Assembly (NCBI GenBank): GCA_963169665.1
Contig: CAUJET010000215.1
Coordinates: 1 to 48,465 of the forward strand
From: Actinomycetota bacterium
GTDB taxonomy: Bacteria; Actinomycetota; Acidimicrobiia; Acidimicrobiales; Ilumatobacteraceae
DNA: 48,465 nt
Reading direction: 5' to 3'
The notes below the pieces were generated by a model. The model did no database searches. It saw only the letters and a program-made list of their open reading frames with translations, and had not been told where the DNA came from. Both the position numbers and the translations under genes were made by a program. Positions 15,448 through 24,004 of the stretch are shown here, piece by piece; position 1 is the stretch's first letter; the number at the start of each line of letters is the position of its first letter.

Positions 15448-17907
15448 TCACGCACGCATGCGCAGGCCCTCGGGGTCGAGCACCGGCTCGTGGCGCAGCG
15501 TCGCGGGACGACGGCGGCCGATGATCTCGATCTCGAAGCCCGATTCCGCGGTGGCGAGCGACGTCGGGATGTAGCCGAGGGCGAGCGACACGCCGGAGTA
15601 GTGGGCGTAGCCACCTGAGGTGATCCAGCCGACCACCTCGCCGTCGTGCCACACGGGCTCGTCACCGATCACGTCGGCGGGTGCCTCGGGATCGACGTCG
15701 ACCTCGAACATGACCAGCTTGCGCTGCGGTCCACCGGCCGCGATCTCGGCCTCGACGGCCTCGCGGCCGATGAAGTCGTGGTCGAACTTGAGCACGCGGT
15801 CCATACCCGCCTCGAGCGGCGTGTAGATGGGGCGGTACTCGCGGAACCACGTGCCGAAGTTCTTCTCCAGGCGCATCGTGATGAGCGCCCGGAACCCGAA
15901 CAGCCGCATGTCGAACTCCTGGCCGGCCTCCCAGATGAGGTCGAACAGGTAGTGCTGGTACTCGGGCTGCATCCAGATCTCGTAGCCGAGGTCGCCCGTG
16001 TAGGTCATGCGGCTGAGCCACACCGGGGCCATGCCGATGTTCGCCTTCCGGAACGCCATGAACGGGAAGTCCTTCGTGGCCAGCGACGTGTCGGTGAGCT
16101 TCTGCAGCACGTCACGCGAGCGGGGACCGGCGACGGTGAGGCCCACCATCGACAGCGACAGCACCTCGAAGCGGATCGGCGAGCCGGCCGGCAGGTGGTC
16201 GAGGAACCAGCGCGGGTGGTGCACCTCGGCGGCCTGCGACCCGAACAGGAAGAACTCGTCCTCACCGATGCGGCTGACCGAGAACTCGCCGACGATCTTG
16301 CCCTGCGGGTTCAACATCGCCGTCAGGTTGGTGCGGCCGATCTTCGGCAGGGCGTTGGTGAACAGGCCCTGGAGCCACGCGGCCGAGCCCTCGCCCGACA
16401 CCTTGTACTTGGCGAAGTTCGACGCCTCGCTGAAACCGACGCGCTCACGAACGGCCTTCGACTCCTCGGCGACCGTGTCGAACGCGTTCGAGCGGTAGAA
16501 CGTGACGTCCTCGACCGGCTCGAGACCGGGCTGCTGGAACCACAGCGGGTGCTCGAGGCCGAAGCCGGCACCCCATACCGCGTTGTGCTCGGTGAGCCGG
16601 TCGTAGATCGGCGTCGTGTGCAGCGGGCGGGCGGCGGGCAGCTCCTCGTTCGGGAACGTGATTCGGAACCGACGCGAGTAGTTCTCGCGCACCTTGGCGT
16701 TCGTGTAGGCGAGCGTTGCGAAGTCGCCGTACCGGGCGACGTCCATCGCCCAGATGTCGGCACCGGGATCGCCGTGGACCATCCACTGGGCGAGGCTGAG
16801 GCCCACGCCGCCGCCCTGCGACAGGCCGGCCATCACGGCGCAGGCGCTCCACATGCCGCGCATGCCCTTGATCGGGCCGACGAGCGGGTTGCCGTCGGGG
16901 CTGAACGTGAACGGACCGTTGACGAACTTCTGGATGCCGGCGCGACCGACGGCCGGGAAGTGCTCGAAGGCGCGCTCGAGCTCGGGCGAGATGCGGTCGA
17001 GGTCGTGGGGGAGGAGCTGGAACACGAAGTCCCACGGGGTCTGCTTTGCCGACCACACCCGGTTGTCCTGCTCGTAGGTGCCGAGCAGGATCGACTGACC
17101 CTCCTGGCGGGCGTAGATCTCGCCGGCGAAGTCGATCATGTGCGGCAGCTCGCGGCCGTTGGTCTGGTTGTACTCGATCACCTCCGGCATCGGCTCGGTC
17201 ATCAGGTAGTGGTGCTCCATCGCGAGCACGGGAAGTTCGAGACCGGCCATGCGGCCGACCTCACGCGCCCAGAGGCCGCCGGCGTTCACGACGTGCTCGG
17301 CGTGGATGGTGCCCTTGGCGTCGCCGGTGGTGGGGTCGTAGGTGTGCACGTCCCACGTGCCGTCCTGGCGCTGGGCGAGGCCGTTCACCCAGGTGTTCTG
17401 GTACACCTCGGCGCCGCGGTTGCGAGCGCAGATCGTGTAGGCGTGGGTGACGCCGTAGGGGTCGACGCTGCCCTCGTCCTCGTCGTAGAGGGCGCCGACG
17501 AAGTACTTCTCCTCGAGGAGCGGGTTGAGCTCCTTCGCCTCCTTCATGGAGATGATCTCCATGTGCATCCCGAGGTAGCGGCCGCGGGCCTGCGCCATGC
17601 GCAGCCAGTCGAGGCGCTCCGGGGTGTCGGCGAGCTGGATGCCGCCGGGGAGGTGGATGCCGCAGTTCTGGCCGCTCTCGGCCTCGATCTCGCGGTACAG
17701 GTTCACCGTGTACTGCTGGAGGCGGGCCACGTTGGGGTCGCCGTTCAGGGTGTGCATGCCGCCGGCGGCGTGCCACGTGCTGCCGGCGGTGAGCTGTGCC
17801 TTCTCGACGAGGACGACGTCGGTCCAGCCCTCCTTGGTGAGGTGGTACAGCACGCTGGCGCCGACCACGCCACCGCCGATCACCACGACCTGTGCCGATG
17901 TCTTCAT
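15448..17907 (-). CDS. Dimethylglycine/sarcosine dehydrogenase family flavoprotein
   Basis: 819 residues with the DMGDH/SARDH architecture: FAD domain (VVVIGGGVVGASVLYHL, residues 7-23), the STWHAAGG motif whose His46 corresponds to the covalently flavinylated histidine of mammalian DMGDH, a central FAO domain, then GcvT folate-binding N- and C-terminal domains (about 430-815). It oxidises dimethylglycine or sarcosine and hands the one-carbon unit to tetrahydrofolate. ATG 17907 has AAGGGG upstream. It lies 75 bases downstream of the MttB-family gene on the same strand, which suggests one pathway from a quaternary or tertiary amine. Dimethylglycine versus sarcosine specificity cannot be decided. 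Confidence 0.92.
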   Translation of the reverse strand: MKTSAQVVVIGGGVVGASVLYHLTKEGWTDVVLVEKAQLTAGSTWHAAGGMHTLNGDPNVARLQQYTVNLYREIEAESGQNCGIHLPGGIQLADTPERLDWLRMAQARGRYLGMHMEIISMKEAKELNPLLEEKYFVGALYDEDEGSVDPYGVTHAYTICARNRGAEVYQNTWVNGLAQRQDGTWDVHTYDPTTGDAKGTIHAEHVVNAGGLWAREVGRMAGLELPVLAMEHHYLMTEPMPEVIEYNQTNGRELPHMIDFAGEIYARQEGQSILLGTYEQDNRVWSAKQTPWDFVFQLLPHDLDRISPELERAFEHFPAVGRAGIQKFVNGPFTFSPDGNPLVGPIKGMRGMWSACAVMAGLSQGGGVGLSLAQWMVHGDPGADIWAMDVARYGDFATLAYTNAKVRENYSRRFRITFPNEELPAARPLHTTPIYDRLTEHNAVWGAGFGLEHPLWFQQPGLEPVEDVTFYRSNAFDTVAEESKAVRERVGFSEASNFAKYKVSGEGSAAWLQGLFTNALPKIGRTNLTAMLNPQGKIVGEFSVSRIGEDEFFLFGSQAAEVHHPRWFLDHLPAGSPIRFEVLSLSMVGLTVAGPRSRDVLQKLTDTSLATKDFPFMAFRKANIGMAPVWLSRMTYTGDLGYEIWMQPEYQHYLFDLIWEAGQEFDMRLFGFRALITMRLEKNFGTWFREYRPIYTPLEAGMDRVLKFDHDFIGREAVEAEIAAGGPQRKLVMFEVDVDPEAPADVIGDEPVWHDGEVVGWITSGGYAHYSGVSLALGYIPTSLATAESGFEIEIIGRRRPATLRHEPVLDPEGLRMRA

Positions 17908-17982
17908 TGCATTCCCCTTGATGTCATTGACGTTCGTTGTGCGGCCGCGAGGCCATGATCAGATCAGAACCGACACGAGGTG

Positions 17983-19560
17983 TCAGAAGTCGGTGGCGAC
18001 GCCACCTTCGGCGATGCGGCGGTCGACGAAGGCACGCAGCTCGGCCTGCACCTCCGGGTCCATCGCCGGCGGTTCGTACGCGGCGAGGAAACGGTCGACG
18101 AGGCCGTGCGAGCGCTGGTCGGCCGTCGGGCGACCGGCCTCGTCCCACGTCTCGTAGTTGCGCCAGTCCGACAGGAACGGGCGGTAGAACGCGTCGCGGA
18201 ACCGCGACTGGGTGTGCGCCGTGCCGAAGAAGTGGCCGCCGGGGCCGACCTCCTCGATCGTGTCGATCGGGATCGAGTCGGCGTCGACCTGCACCGGCTC
18301 GAGCATCTTCGCCACCATCTGCAGCAGGTCGGCGTCCATCAGCATCTTGTCCATGCTGGCGTGCAGGCCACCCTCCATCCAGCCCGCGCCGTGCATGAGG
18401 AAGTTGACGCCGCCCATCACGGCACCCCAGAGGGAGAACACGCTCTCGTACGCCGCCTGGGCGTCGAGGGTGTTCGCGGCGCACACGTTGCTGCTGCGGT
18501 ACGGCACGCCGTAGCGGCGGCACAGCTGGCCGCTGATCATCGCGGTGCGCACGTACTCGGGCGTGCCGAACGCCGGCGCGCCGGACTGCATGTCGACGTT
18601 GCTCGTGAAGCCGCCGTACATGACCGGCGCACCCGGGTTGACGATCTGGATGAACGCGATGCCGGCGAGGGCCTCGGCGTTCTGCTGGGCGAGCGCGCCG
18701 CCGAGCGTGATCGGCGCCATCGCGCCCGCGAGCGTGAACGGGGTGACCACCACGGGCTGGTTGTGCCGTGCGAACTCGATCATTCCCTGGGCCATCGGGA
18801 TGTCGAGGCGCAGTGGGGAGTTCGTGTTCACGACGGTCATGACCGACGGCTCGCGATCGATCGTGGCCATGTCCACGCCACGGGCGATGCGCACCATCTC
18901 GATGCAGTCCTGGTTGCGCTGACGGCCGAGGCTGTAGCAGTGCAGGCCCTTGTCGGTCATCGTCAGGATGTCGTAGGAGGCCTCGAGGTGACGGATCGAC
19001 GAGTGGATGTCGACCGGCTCGACCGGGTAGCCGGGGACGTAGTGGATCGCGTCGAGCATCTGGGCCAGCTTGAGCAGGTCGCGGAACCCCTCGCGGTCGC
19101 CGGTGCGGCGAACACCGTTGCGATCGACGTAGTTCGGTGCGCTGGCGACGGTGCCGAACGCCATCCACCGACCCCCGACGCGGATGTTGCGGGCCGGATT
19201 CCAGCTGTGCAGGGTGAACTCCGACGGTGCGGTGGTGATCGAGCGCTCGATCAGCTCGCGCGGGAAGCGCACTCGACTGTTCGACTCGTCGACGTCGGCG
19301 CCCGCCTCGCGCATGATGCTGCGCGACTCGGGGCACAGGAACTCCATGCCGATCCGCTCGAGGATCGTCAGCGAGGCCTCGTGGATCGTCTCGATCTCGT
19401 CGGCCGAGAGCACTTCGGTGTGGTTGAGCCGCATGTACGGTTGCCGGAATGGGAGTTGCTCCGGCAAGCGGTTGCGCATGCCCTCGTTCCGCTCGCGACC
19501 GCGGCGTCGCGTGCCTGCTCCGCCAGTGGTCCCGGGGTCGTCCTGAGAGGTCTCGGTCAC
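17983..19560 (-). CDS. MttB-family (trimethylamine/glycine betaine) corrinoid methyltransferase, non-pyrrolysine
   Basis: 525 residues of the trimethylamine methyltransferase MttB superfamily (YMRLNHTEVLSADEIETIHE, PVMYGGFTSNVDMQSGAPAF, FLMHGAGWMEGGLHAS). Pyrrolysine-containing TMA methyltransferases need an in-frame amber; here the frame is uninterrupted, so it belongs to the non-Pyl group, whose known members demethylate glycine betaine and related quaternary amines onto a corrinoid protein. Co-directional with the DMGDH-like gene, fitting betaine to dimethylglycine to sarcosine. No corrinoid protein or its methyltransferase is in the window. GTG 19560 is chosen because TAGTGT stands 8 bases upstream; an internal ATG (MRNRLPEQ) is the alternative. 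Confidence 0.88.
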   Translation of the reverse strand: MTETSQDDPGTTGGAGTRRRGRERNEGMRNRLPEQLPFRQPYMRLNHTEVLSADEIETIHEASLTILERIGMEFLCPESRSIMREAGADVDESNSRVRFPRELIERSITTAPSEFTLHSWNPARNIRVGGRWMAFGTVASAPNYVDRNGVRRTGDREGFRDLLKLAQMLDAIHYVPGYPVEPVDIHSSIRHLEASYDILTMTDKGLHCYSLGRQRNQDCIEMVRIARGVDMATIDREPSVMTVVNTNSPLRLDIPMAQGMIEFARHNQPVVVTPFTLAGAMAPITLGGALAQQNAEALAGIAFIQIVNPGAPVMYGGFTSNVDMQSGAPAFGTPEYVRTAMISGQLCRRYGVPYRSSNVCAANTLDAQAAYESVFSLWGAVMGGVNFLMHGAGWMEGGLHASMDKMLMDADLLQMVAKMLEPVQVDADSIPIDTIEEVGPGGHFFGTAHTQSRFRDAFYRPFLSDWRNYETWDEAGRPTADQRSHGLVDRFLAAYEPPAMDPEVQAELRAFVDRRIAEGGVATDF

Positions 19561-19568
19561 GCCGAGCG

Positions 19569-19574
19569 ACACTA
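19569..19574 (-). promoter_or_regulatory. -10 box of MttB-family gene (leaderless)
   Basis: TAGTGT on the minus strand, 8 bases before GTG 19560. It is the same hexamer as at soxA, which belongs to the same metabolic theme. No Shine-Dalgarno is seen. Confidence 0.5.
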
Positions 19575-19657
19575 CACCGGCAGCGACTATTCCTTGTACG
19601 GTTGTCACACGAATTCGGCCGGGAATGCGGGCGCACCCCGAGGGGGCGAGCCACCGT

Positions 19658-20803
19658 ATGAGCACGATCGTGGGCATCGACATCACCCACCACCAACTGC
19701 CGCTCGACCCGCCGTTCCCGGCCTCGTGGGACCCGCAGCCCCGGACGAAGTTCCCGGTCACGATCGTGCGGGTCCGCGACTCCGACGGACGGGAGGGGAT
19801 CGGCTCGGGCGACGCGATGCACGGCTTCGCCGACTACGCCCGCTACTTCCTGGGTGAGGATCCGCTCGACATGGCCCAGCACGCCGCACGCCTGGCGAAC
19901 GTCGACTTCCACGCTGGACGGCCCTGGTCGCTCGACCTCGCGCTGTGGGACCTCGTCGGCAAGATCGAACAACAGCCGGTGTGGCGGCTCCTCGGCGGCA
20001 CGTCGCCACGCCTGCGCCTCTACGCCTCGACGGCCGTCCACCGCTCGATTCCGGAGATGGTGCAGTCAGCGCACCGGATGCTCGACCAGGGATTCGACGC
20101 GATGAAGGTGCGTTTCGGGCGACCGTCGATCGGCGACGACCTGGCCGTGCTCAGTGCGGTCCGCGATGCAGTCGGCGACCGCCTGACCCTCATGGTCGAC
20201 TGCAACCAGGGCTGGCGGATGCCGTGGGACGGCAGACGACCGTGGGACGTCGTGACCGCCTGGGGCATCGCCGAGCGCCTCATCGCGGAGGAGGTGTTCT
20301 GGATGGAGGAACCCCTGCACCGCGGCGACTACGCCGGGATGGCCGAGCTGCGATCCAGGGTCCGCGAGGCCGGCTCGATGCTCATCGCCGGCGGGGAGAT
20401 GACGCGAGAGCCCTACGAGTTCCGCGAACTCCTCGACCGCGAGTGCCTCGACGTGTTCCAGCCGGACTGCACCTGTACCCAGGGCATCAGCGGCCTGGCT
20501 CCGATCGGACGACGGATCCGAGCGACCGGCAAGGTGTTCTCGCCCCACACCTGGGGCAACGGCATCGGGGTGATGGCCAACCTCCACCTGGCCGCCGGCA
20601 CGGTCGGCCAAGCCGGTTCACTGTGGATGGAGTGGCCGGAGGACCAGCCCGAGTGGAGCATCGAACGACGTGACTACCCGCTGACCGCGCCGCTGCGGGC
20701 CGATGGCGGCTGGTTCGCGCTCTCCGACCGACCCGGCCTCGGCGTCGAACTCGACGAGGCCGTCCTCGCCCGCACGGTCAGCACCGTCGCCACCTTCGAC
20801 TGA
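19658..20803 (+). CDS. Enolase-superfamily (mandelate racemase/muconate lactonizing type) enzyme
   Basis: 381 residues with a complete enolase-superfamily active site: base motif MKVRFG (Lys150, Arg152 in place of the second Lys of KxK), metal ligands Asp in LMVDCNQGW (about 180), Glu in FWMEEPL (about 217) and Glu in IAGGEM (about 247), then Asp in FQPDCT (about 270) and His in SPHTWGNG (about 297). This set is typical of acid-sugar dehydratases of the mandelate racemase subgroup; the substrate is unknown. The start at 19658 is preferred over an ATG 33 bases earlier because GAGGGGG lies between them. Divergent from the MttB gene; its last 186 bases overlap the antisense 3' end of a membrane protein gene. 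Confidence 0.88.
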   Translation: MSTIVGIDITHHQLPLDPPFPASWDPQPRTKFPVTIVRVRDSDGREGIGSGDAMHGFADYARYFLGEDPLDMAQHAARLANVDFHAGRPWSLDLALWDLVGKIEQQPVWRLLGGTSPRLRLYASTAVHRSIPEMVQSAHRMLDQGFDAMKVRFGRPSIGDDLAVLSAVRDAVGDRLTLMVDCNQGWRMPWDGRRPWDVVTAWGIAERLIAEEVFWMEEPLHRGDYAGMAELRSRVREAGSMLIAGGEMTREPYEFRELLDRECLDVFQPDCTCTQGISGLAPIGRRIRATGKVFSPHTWGNGIGVMANLHLAAGTVGQAGSLWMEWPEDQPEWSIERRDYPLTAPLRADGGWFALSDRPGLGVELDEAVLARTVSTVATFD

Positions 20804-21877
20804 CCCGCCGGACGGTGCCGGTTCGGTCCCGCGGGTGCCTCGGCGCACGGTCCACAGCACGAGCGCGACCGCCGCAAGACACGCCACCAGACGCATCAGC
20901 GAACGCACCTCGGCCGGCTCGATCCAGGTCGGCTTCGGCAGCAGTGCGCTCGCGGCGATCGTCGCCCAGGGGAGCGGGTAGTCCGACTCGAGCACGTCCC
21001 ACAGCAGCGCCCCGACGACGAAACCAGCGGTGTAGTACGACCAGGTCCCACCGTCGAGCAGCAGTCGGACGGAGACGCCGAGCAGCAGGGCACACGACAC
21101 ATGCCCTCGCAGCGTGACCCACGCGACCGCCACGAGGCACGCGCCGAGCTGGGCGAGGCGGAGCACGGTCGGCATCGTCGACGACGCTCCGGTGTACAAG
21201 CGGTACACCGAATCGGGCGCGACCCACACCGACGGCTCCACGCCGCCGACGGTGTCGCTGGAGGCGAACAGGAACGGCGCCCAGGTGACCACACCGATCG
21301 CGAGGCTCAGGCAGGGGAGCAGCACCCTGCGCCGCCACGTGTCGCTCGGTCGCATCAGCATCGGGAGCAGGAACAGCGCCCACGGCTTCACGGCGAGGGC
21401 GACACCGAGGGCCACGGCGGCGGTGACGGGGCGTCGCCGCTCCAGGGCTGCGACGGCCATCACCGCAAGTGCGATCGTCGCCGCGTCGTCGAGGTGACCC
21501 TGGAAGGCGAACGTGCGCCACCACGCGAGCGCGATCAGACCGCCCAGGCCGAGCACCACCCGACTGCGGCCGCGAGCGGCATCCATCCGGAACACCGCCA
21601 CCATCGTCACGACGAACAACACGGCGACGACGAGAGGGAACGCATGCACTCCGAGGTCGGTGAGCAGTCCGATCGACAGGAGCGCGATCGGCCCCGACTG
21701 GATGTTCGGTCGCGCCGCGTACACGCGCAGCCCCTCGTCACCGACCGTGCCTCGATAGGCGTCGACGAAGAAGGTCAGGTCACCCGTGTGCGACGGGGCG
21801 AACACCGTCGCCGACACCGCCGCGGCCCCGACGAGGCCCACGAGGACCGTGAGCGCGGGACGTCCGACGGAGTGCAC
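20618..21877 (-). CDS. Polytopic membrane protein, GT-C-like (paralogue 2)
   Basis: 419 residues with about ten hydrophobic segments. Landmarks shared with the upstream paralogue: an acidic TGD near the first periplasmic loop, VYAARPNIQSGPIALL, FQGHLDDA, AVKPWALFLLP and TWSYYTAGFVVGALLWD. The arrangement resembles polyprenol-phosphate-sugar-dependent GT-C (GT87/DUF2029-like) proteins, but I cannot confirm that. Start is GTG 21877, inside the end of the upstream gene, without a Shine-Dalgarno. After the last helix (about residue 345) a hydrophilic tail of some 70 residues is encoded opposite the C-terminus of the enolase-superfamily gene. Confidence 0.72.
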   Translation of the reverse strand: MHSVGRPALTVLVGLVGAAAVSATVFAPSHTGDLTFFVDAYRGTVGDEGLRVYAARPNIQSGPIALLSIGLLTDLGVHAFPLVVAVLFVVTMVAVFRMDAARGRSRVVLGLGGLIALAWWRTFAFQGHLDDAATIALAVMAVAALERRRPVTAAVALGVALAVKPWALFLLPMLMRPSDTWRRRVLLPCLSLAIGVVTWAPFLFASSDTVGGVEPSVWVAPDSVYRLYTGASSTMPTVLRLAQLGACLVAVAWVTLRGHVSCALLLGVSVRLLLDGGTWSYYTAGFVVGALLWDVLESDYPLPWATIAASALLPKPTWIEPAEVRSLMRLVACLAAVALVLWTVRRGTRGTEPAPSGGSVEGGDGADRAGEDGLVEFDAEAGSVGEREPAAIGPQRRGQRVVTSFDAPLGLVLRPLHPQ

Positions 21878-22982
21878 GGGAGATCATCGGCTCGAACGAC
21901 CGCCGGCTGAAGCCGGCCGTCCGGAACACCAGCGCCAGCGCCAGCGCACAGCCGATCAGCCGGAGCCATGAACGCAGCTCCGGCAGCTCGAACCACACGT
22001 CGGGTGGCACGAGCAGGGTGGCGGTGACCGTCGCCGCCGGCCAGCGCCGCCGAGACCGCTCGAGGTCCCACGCGAGAGCACCGAGCACCAGGCCGACGGT
22101 GTAGTACTCCCACGTCGCCGGGTCGAGCGCGAGGCGGACGGCGACACCGCCGAGCAGCGCCGCCTCCGGGTGACCACGCCAGACGACCGTTGCCACCACC
22201 GCGAGGGCGACGACGAGCTGGGCCATCCGCAACGCCGCCGGCACGTCGCCGCCGACGGCCACGCCGAACAGCTGCACGACCGAGTCGGCGGCCACCTGCA
22301 CCGGCGGTCGAAGACCGTCGAGTGTGCCCGACGAGGCGACGAGGAAGGGAGCCCAGCAGGCGGCGCCCACCGCGACGCTGACCGTCGGCATCGAGATGCG
22401 CCGCCAGCCCGCTTCCCCCGGCCGGAGGGTCAACGGCAGCAGGAACACCGCCCAGGGCTTCACCGCGAGCATCAGCCCGACGGCCACGGCGGCGCCGACG
22501 TGGCCACCACGTCCGATCGCGACCAGCGCGATGGAGGCGAGGAACAACACGAGCGCATCGTCGAGGTGGCCGTACAAGGCCAGGTACCACCACCAGGCGA
22601 CCAGCAGGAGGCCACCGCCGAGCAGCATCCACGGCGAGCGCTCCCGGGCGCCGCGCAGCGAGGCGAGCGCCACGATCGTCGCGAAGCACAGCGCTGCGCT
22701 GCAGATCGGCACCAGGACGAAGCCACCGGGGTCGATCGACTCGACCGCTCCGGCCAGGAGCAGGGTGATCGGCCCGGACTGGATCTTCGGATGGTCGGCG
22801 TACACCCGCAGACCGGACGAACCGAACAGATCGGCAGCACGATCCGCGAAGAACCAGAAGTCGCCCGTGTCCGACGGCCGCAGCACGGTGGCTGCGAGGA
22901 CGGAAGCGAGCAGCAGCACGAGGAGGACGAGCACCGTGCGGAGGCGATCGGGAGACGCGCCGGGTCGGCCTTCGAGGTGCAC
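21780..22982 (-). CDS. Polytopic membrane protein, GT-C-like (paralogue 1)
   Basis: 400 residues, about ten hydrophobic segments, paralogous to the next gene: TGDFWFFAD, VYADHPKIQSGPITLL, LYGHLDDA, AVKPWAVFLLPLTLRP, TWEYYTVGLVLGALAWD. Same tentative GT-C-like assignment. GTG 22982 is the likely start: GATACT stands six bases before it and a perfect GCACCGGTGC palindrome lies just upstream of that. Its basic Arg/Gly-rich C-terminal tail overlaps the first 98 bases of the downstream paralogue in another frame. The pair looks like a tandem duplication. Confidence 0.72.
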   Translation of the reverse strand: MHLEGRPGASPDRLRTVLVLLVLLLASVLAATVLRPSDTGDFWFFADRAADLFGSSGLRVYADHPKIQSGPITLLLAGAVESIDPGGFVLVPICSAALCFATIVALASLRGARERSPWMLLGGGLLLVAWWWYLALYGHLDDALVLFLASIALVAIGRGGHVGAAVAVGLMLAVKPWAVFLLPLTLRPGEAGWRRISMPTVSVAVGAACWAPFLVASSGTLDGLRPPVQVAADSVVQLFGVAVGGDVPAALRMAQLVVALAVVATVVWRGHPEAALLGGVAVRLALDPATWEYYTVGLVLGALAWDLERSRRRWPAATVTATLLVPPDVWFELPELRSWLRLIGCALALALVFRTAGFSRRSFEPMISRALRRTSRAHGPRGPRRGRGGVGDGVRPVAHG

Positions 22983-22988
22983 GGATGG

Positions 22989-23005
22989 AGTATCGGCACC
23001 GGTGC
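22989..23005 (-). promoter_or_regulatory. Promoter and palindromic site before membrane protein pair
   Basis: On the minus strand GATACT (22994-22989) stands six bases before GTG 22982 and fits the xAxxxT -10 pattern of a leaderless gene. Directly upstream, 22996-23005 is the perfect 10-bp palindrome GCACCGGTGC, a possible operator. Confidence 0.45.
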
Positions 23006-23040
23006 GACCCGGCTTGACGATCGCCCGAACCGTCGCGCCC

Positions 23041-23068
23041 GATCAGCGGGTCACGATCAGCGGGTCAC
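23041..23068. repeat. 14-bp tandem duplication at the carbamate kinase stop codon
   Basis: GATCAGCGGGTCAC occurs twice in a row (23041-23054 and 23055-23068). The upstream copy contains the last codons and stop of the minus-strand carbamate kinase gene; the second copy duplicates that end, stop included. Confidence 0.9.
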
Positions 23069-24004
23069 GATCGTGCCGGCGTCGCCTCTGATCACGGCGG
23101 CAGCGTCGTCGAGCGACCCGATGATCGCCGGGTGTCCCGTCTCGTCGACGAACCGGCACGCGGCCTCGACCTTCGGTCCCATCGACCCGGCGGCGAACGC
23201 CCGTGCCCGCATCGCCGCCACCGAGGTGTGGCGGATCGGCCGGTGTCCCGAGGTGCCCCAGCCGTCGTACACCGCGTCGACGTCGGTGAGCAGCACCAGG
23301 CGGTGCGCCCCGAGCGACACCGCCAGCACTGCCGAGGCCAGGTCCTTGTCGATGACCGCTTCCACCCCACGCAAGCCGCCCTCGCCGTCGGGAGCGACCG
23401 GCACGCCGCCGCCGCCACCGCACACCACCAGCGTGCCGGCATCGACGAGCAGGCGGATCGAGGCGAGCTCGACGATCATCCTCGGCTCCGGCGACGCCAC
23501 GACGCGCCGCCACCGGTTGCCGTCCCGGCCGATCGTCCAGCCGTGGTGCAAGGCGAGGTCGGTGGCCGTCGTCTCGTCGTAGACGGGGCCGACGGGCTTC
23601 GTCGGGTGGCCGAACGCCGGGTCGGCCGGATCCACCACCACCCGGGTCACCATCGCCACGAGTTCCCGTCCCGGGAGCGCGTTCGACAGCTCCTGGGTGA
23701 GCAGGTAGCCGATCATCCCTTCGGTCTCCGCGTCGAGGACGTCGAGGGGGACGGCGCCGCCCGCAGCGGCCGTCGCCTCGGCACCCAGGGCGAGCACGCC
23801 GACCTGCGGCCCGTTGCCGTGGGTGACCACCATCCGCCACGCCTCGGCGGCAGGAGCGAGTGCGGCTGCCGCTCTGCGGGCGTTGCGCAGTTGGCTGCTC
23901 CAGTCCAGCGGTTCGCCCCGGCGAGCCAGTGCATTGCCACCGACGGCCACCACGACGAGACCGTCGCCGTGGGCCATCGTCTCGTGTGTCCCCTCGGCGT
24001 TCAT
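23057..24004 (-). CDS. Carbamate kinase
   Basis: 315 residues, usual length for the amino-acid-kinase-fold carbamate kinase. Motifs: VAVGGNAL near the N-terminus, VTHGNGPQVGVLAL, the GGGGGVPV nucleotide/substrate loop, EAVIDKDLASAVLA and a C-terminal GSMGPKVEAACRF. It interconverts carbamoyl phosphate plus ADP and carbamate plus ATP. ATG 24004 is used because it overlaps the stop of the upstream gene (ATGA), which argues for translational coupling with the cyclic-diphosphoglycerate synthase-like protein. No ureidoglycine, oxamate or arginine-deiminase genes are nearby, so the carbamoyl-phosphate source is unclear. Confidence 0.93.
   Translation of the reverse strand: MNAEGTHETMAHGDGLVVVAVGGNALARRGEPLDWSSQLRNARRAAAALAPAAEAWRMVVTHGNGPQVGVLALGAEATAAAGGAVPLDVLDAETEGMIGYLLTQELSNALPGRELVAMVTRVVVDPADPAFGHPTKPVGPVYDETTATDLALHHGWTIGRDGNRWRRVVASPEPRMIVELASIRLLVDAGTLVVCGGGGGVPVAPDGEGGLRGVEAVIDKDLASAVLAVSLGAHRLVLLTDVDAVYDGWGTSGHRPIRHTSVAAMRARAFAAGSMGPKVEAACRFVDETGHPAIIGSLDDAAAVIRGDAGTIVTR

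Noticed and set aside
15646..17958. A 770-codon plus-strand frame opposite the dimethylglycine dehydrogenase
   Set aside because: No domain, biased composition, entirely antisense to a clear flavoprotein.
17983..19560. Pyrrolysine-containing trimethylamine methyltransferase
   Set aside because: There is no in-frame amber codon within the gene.
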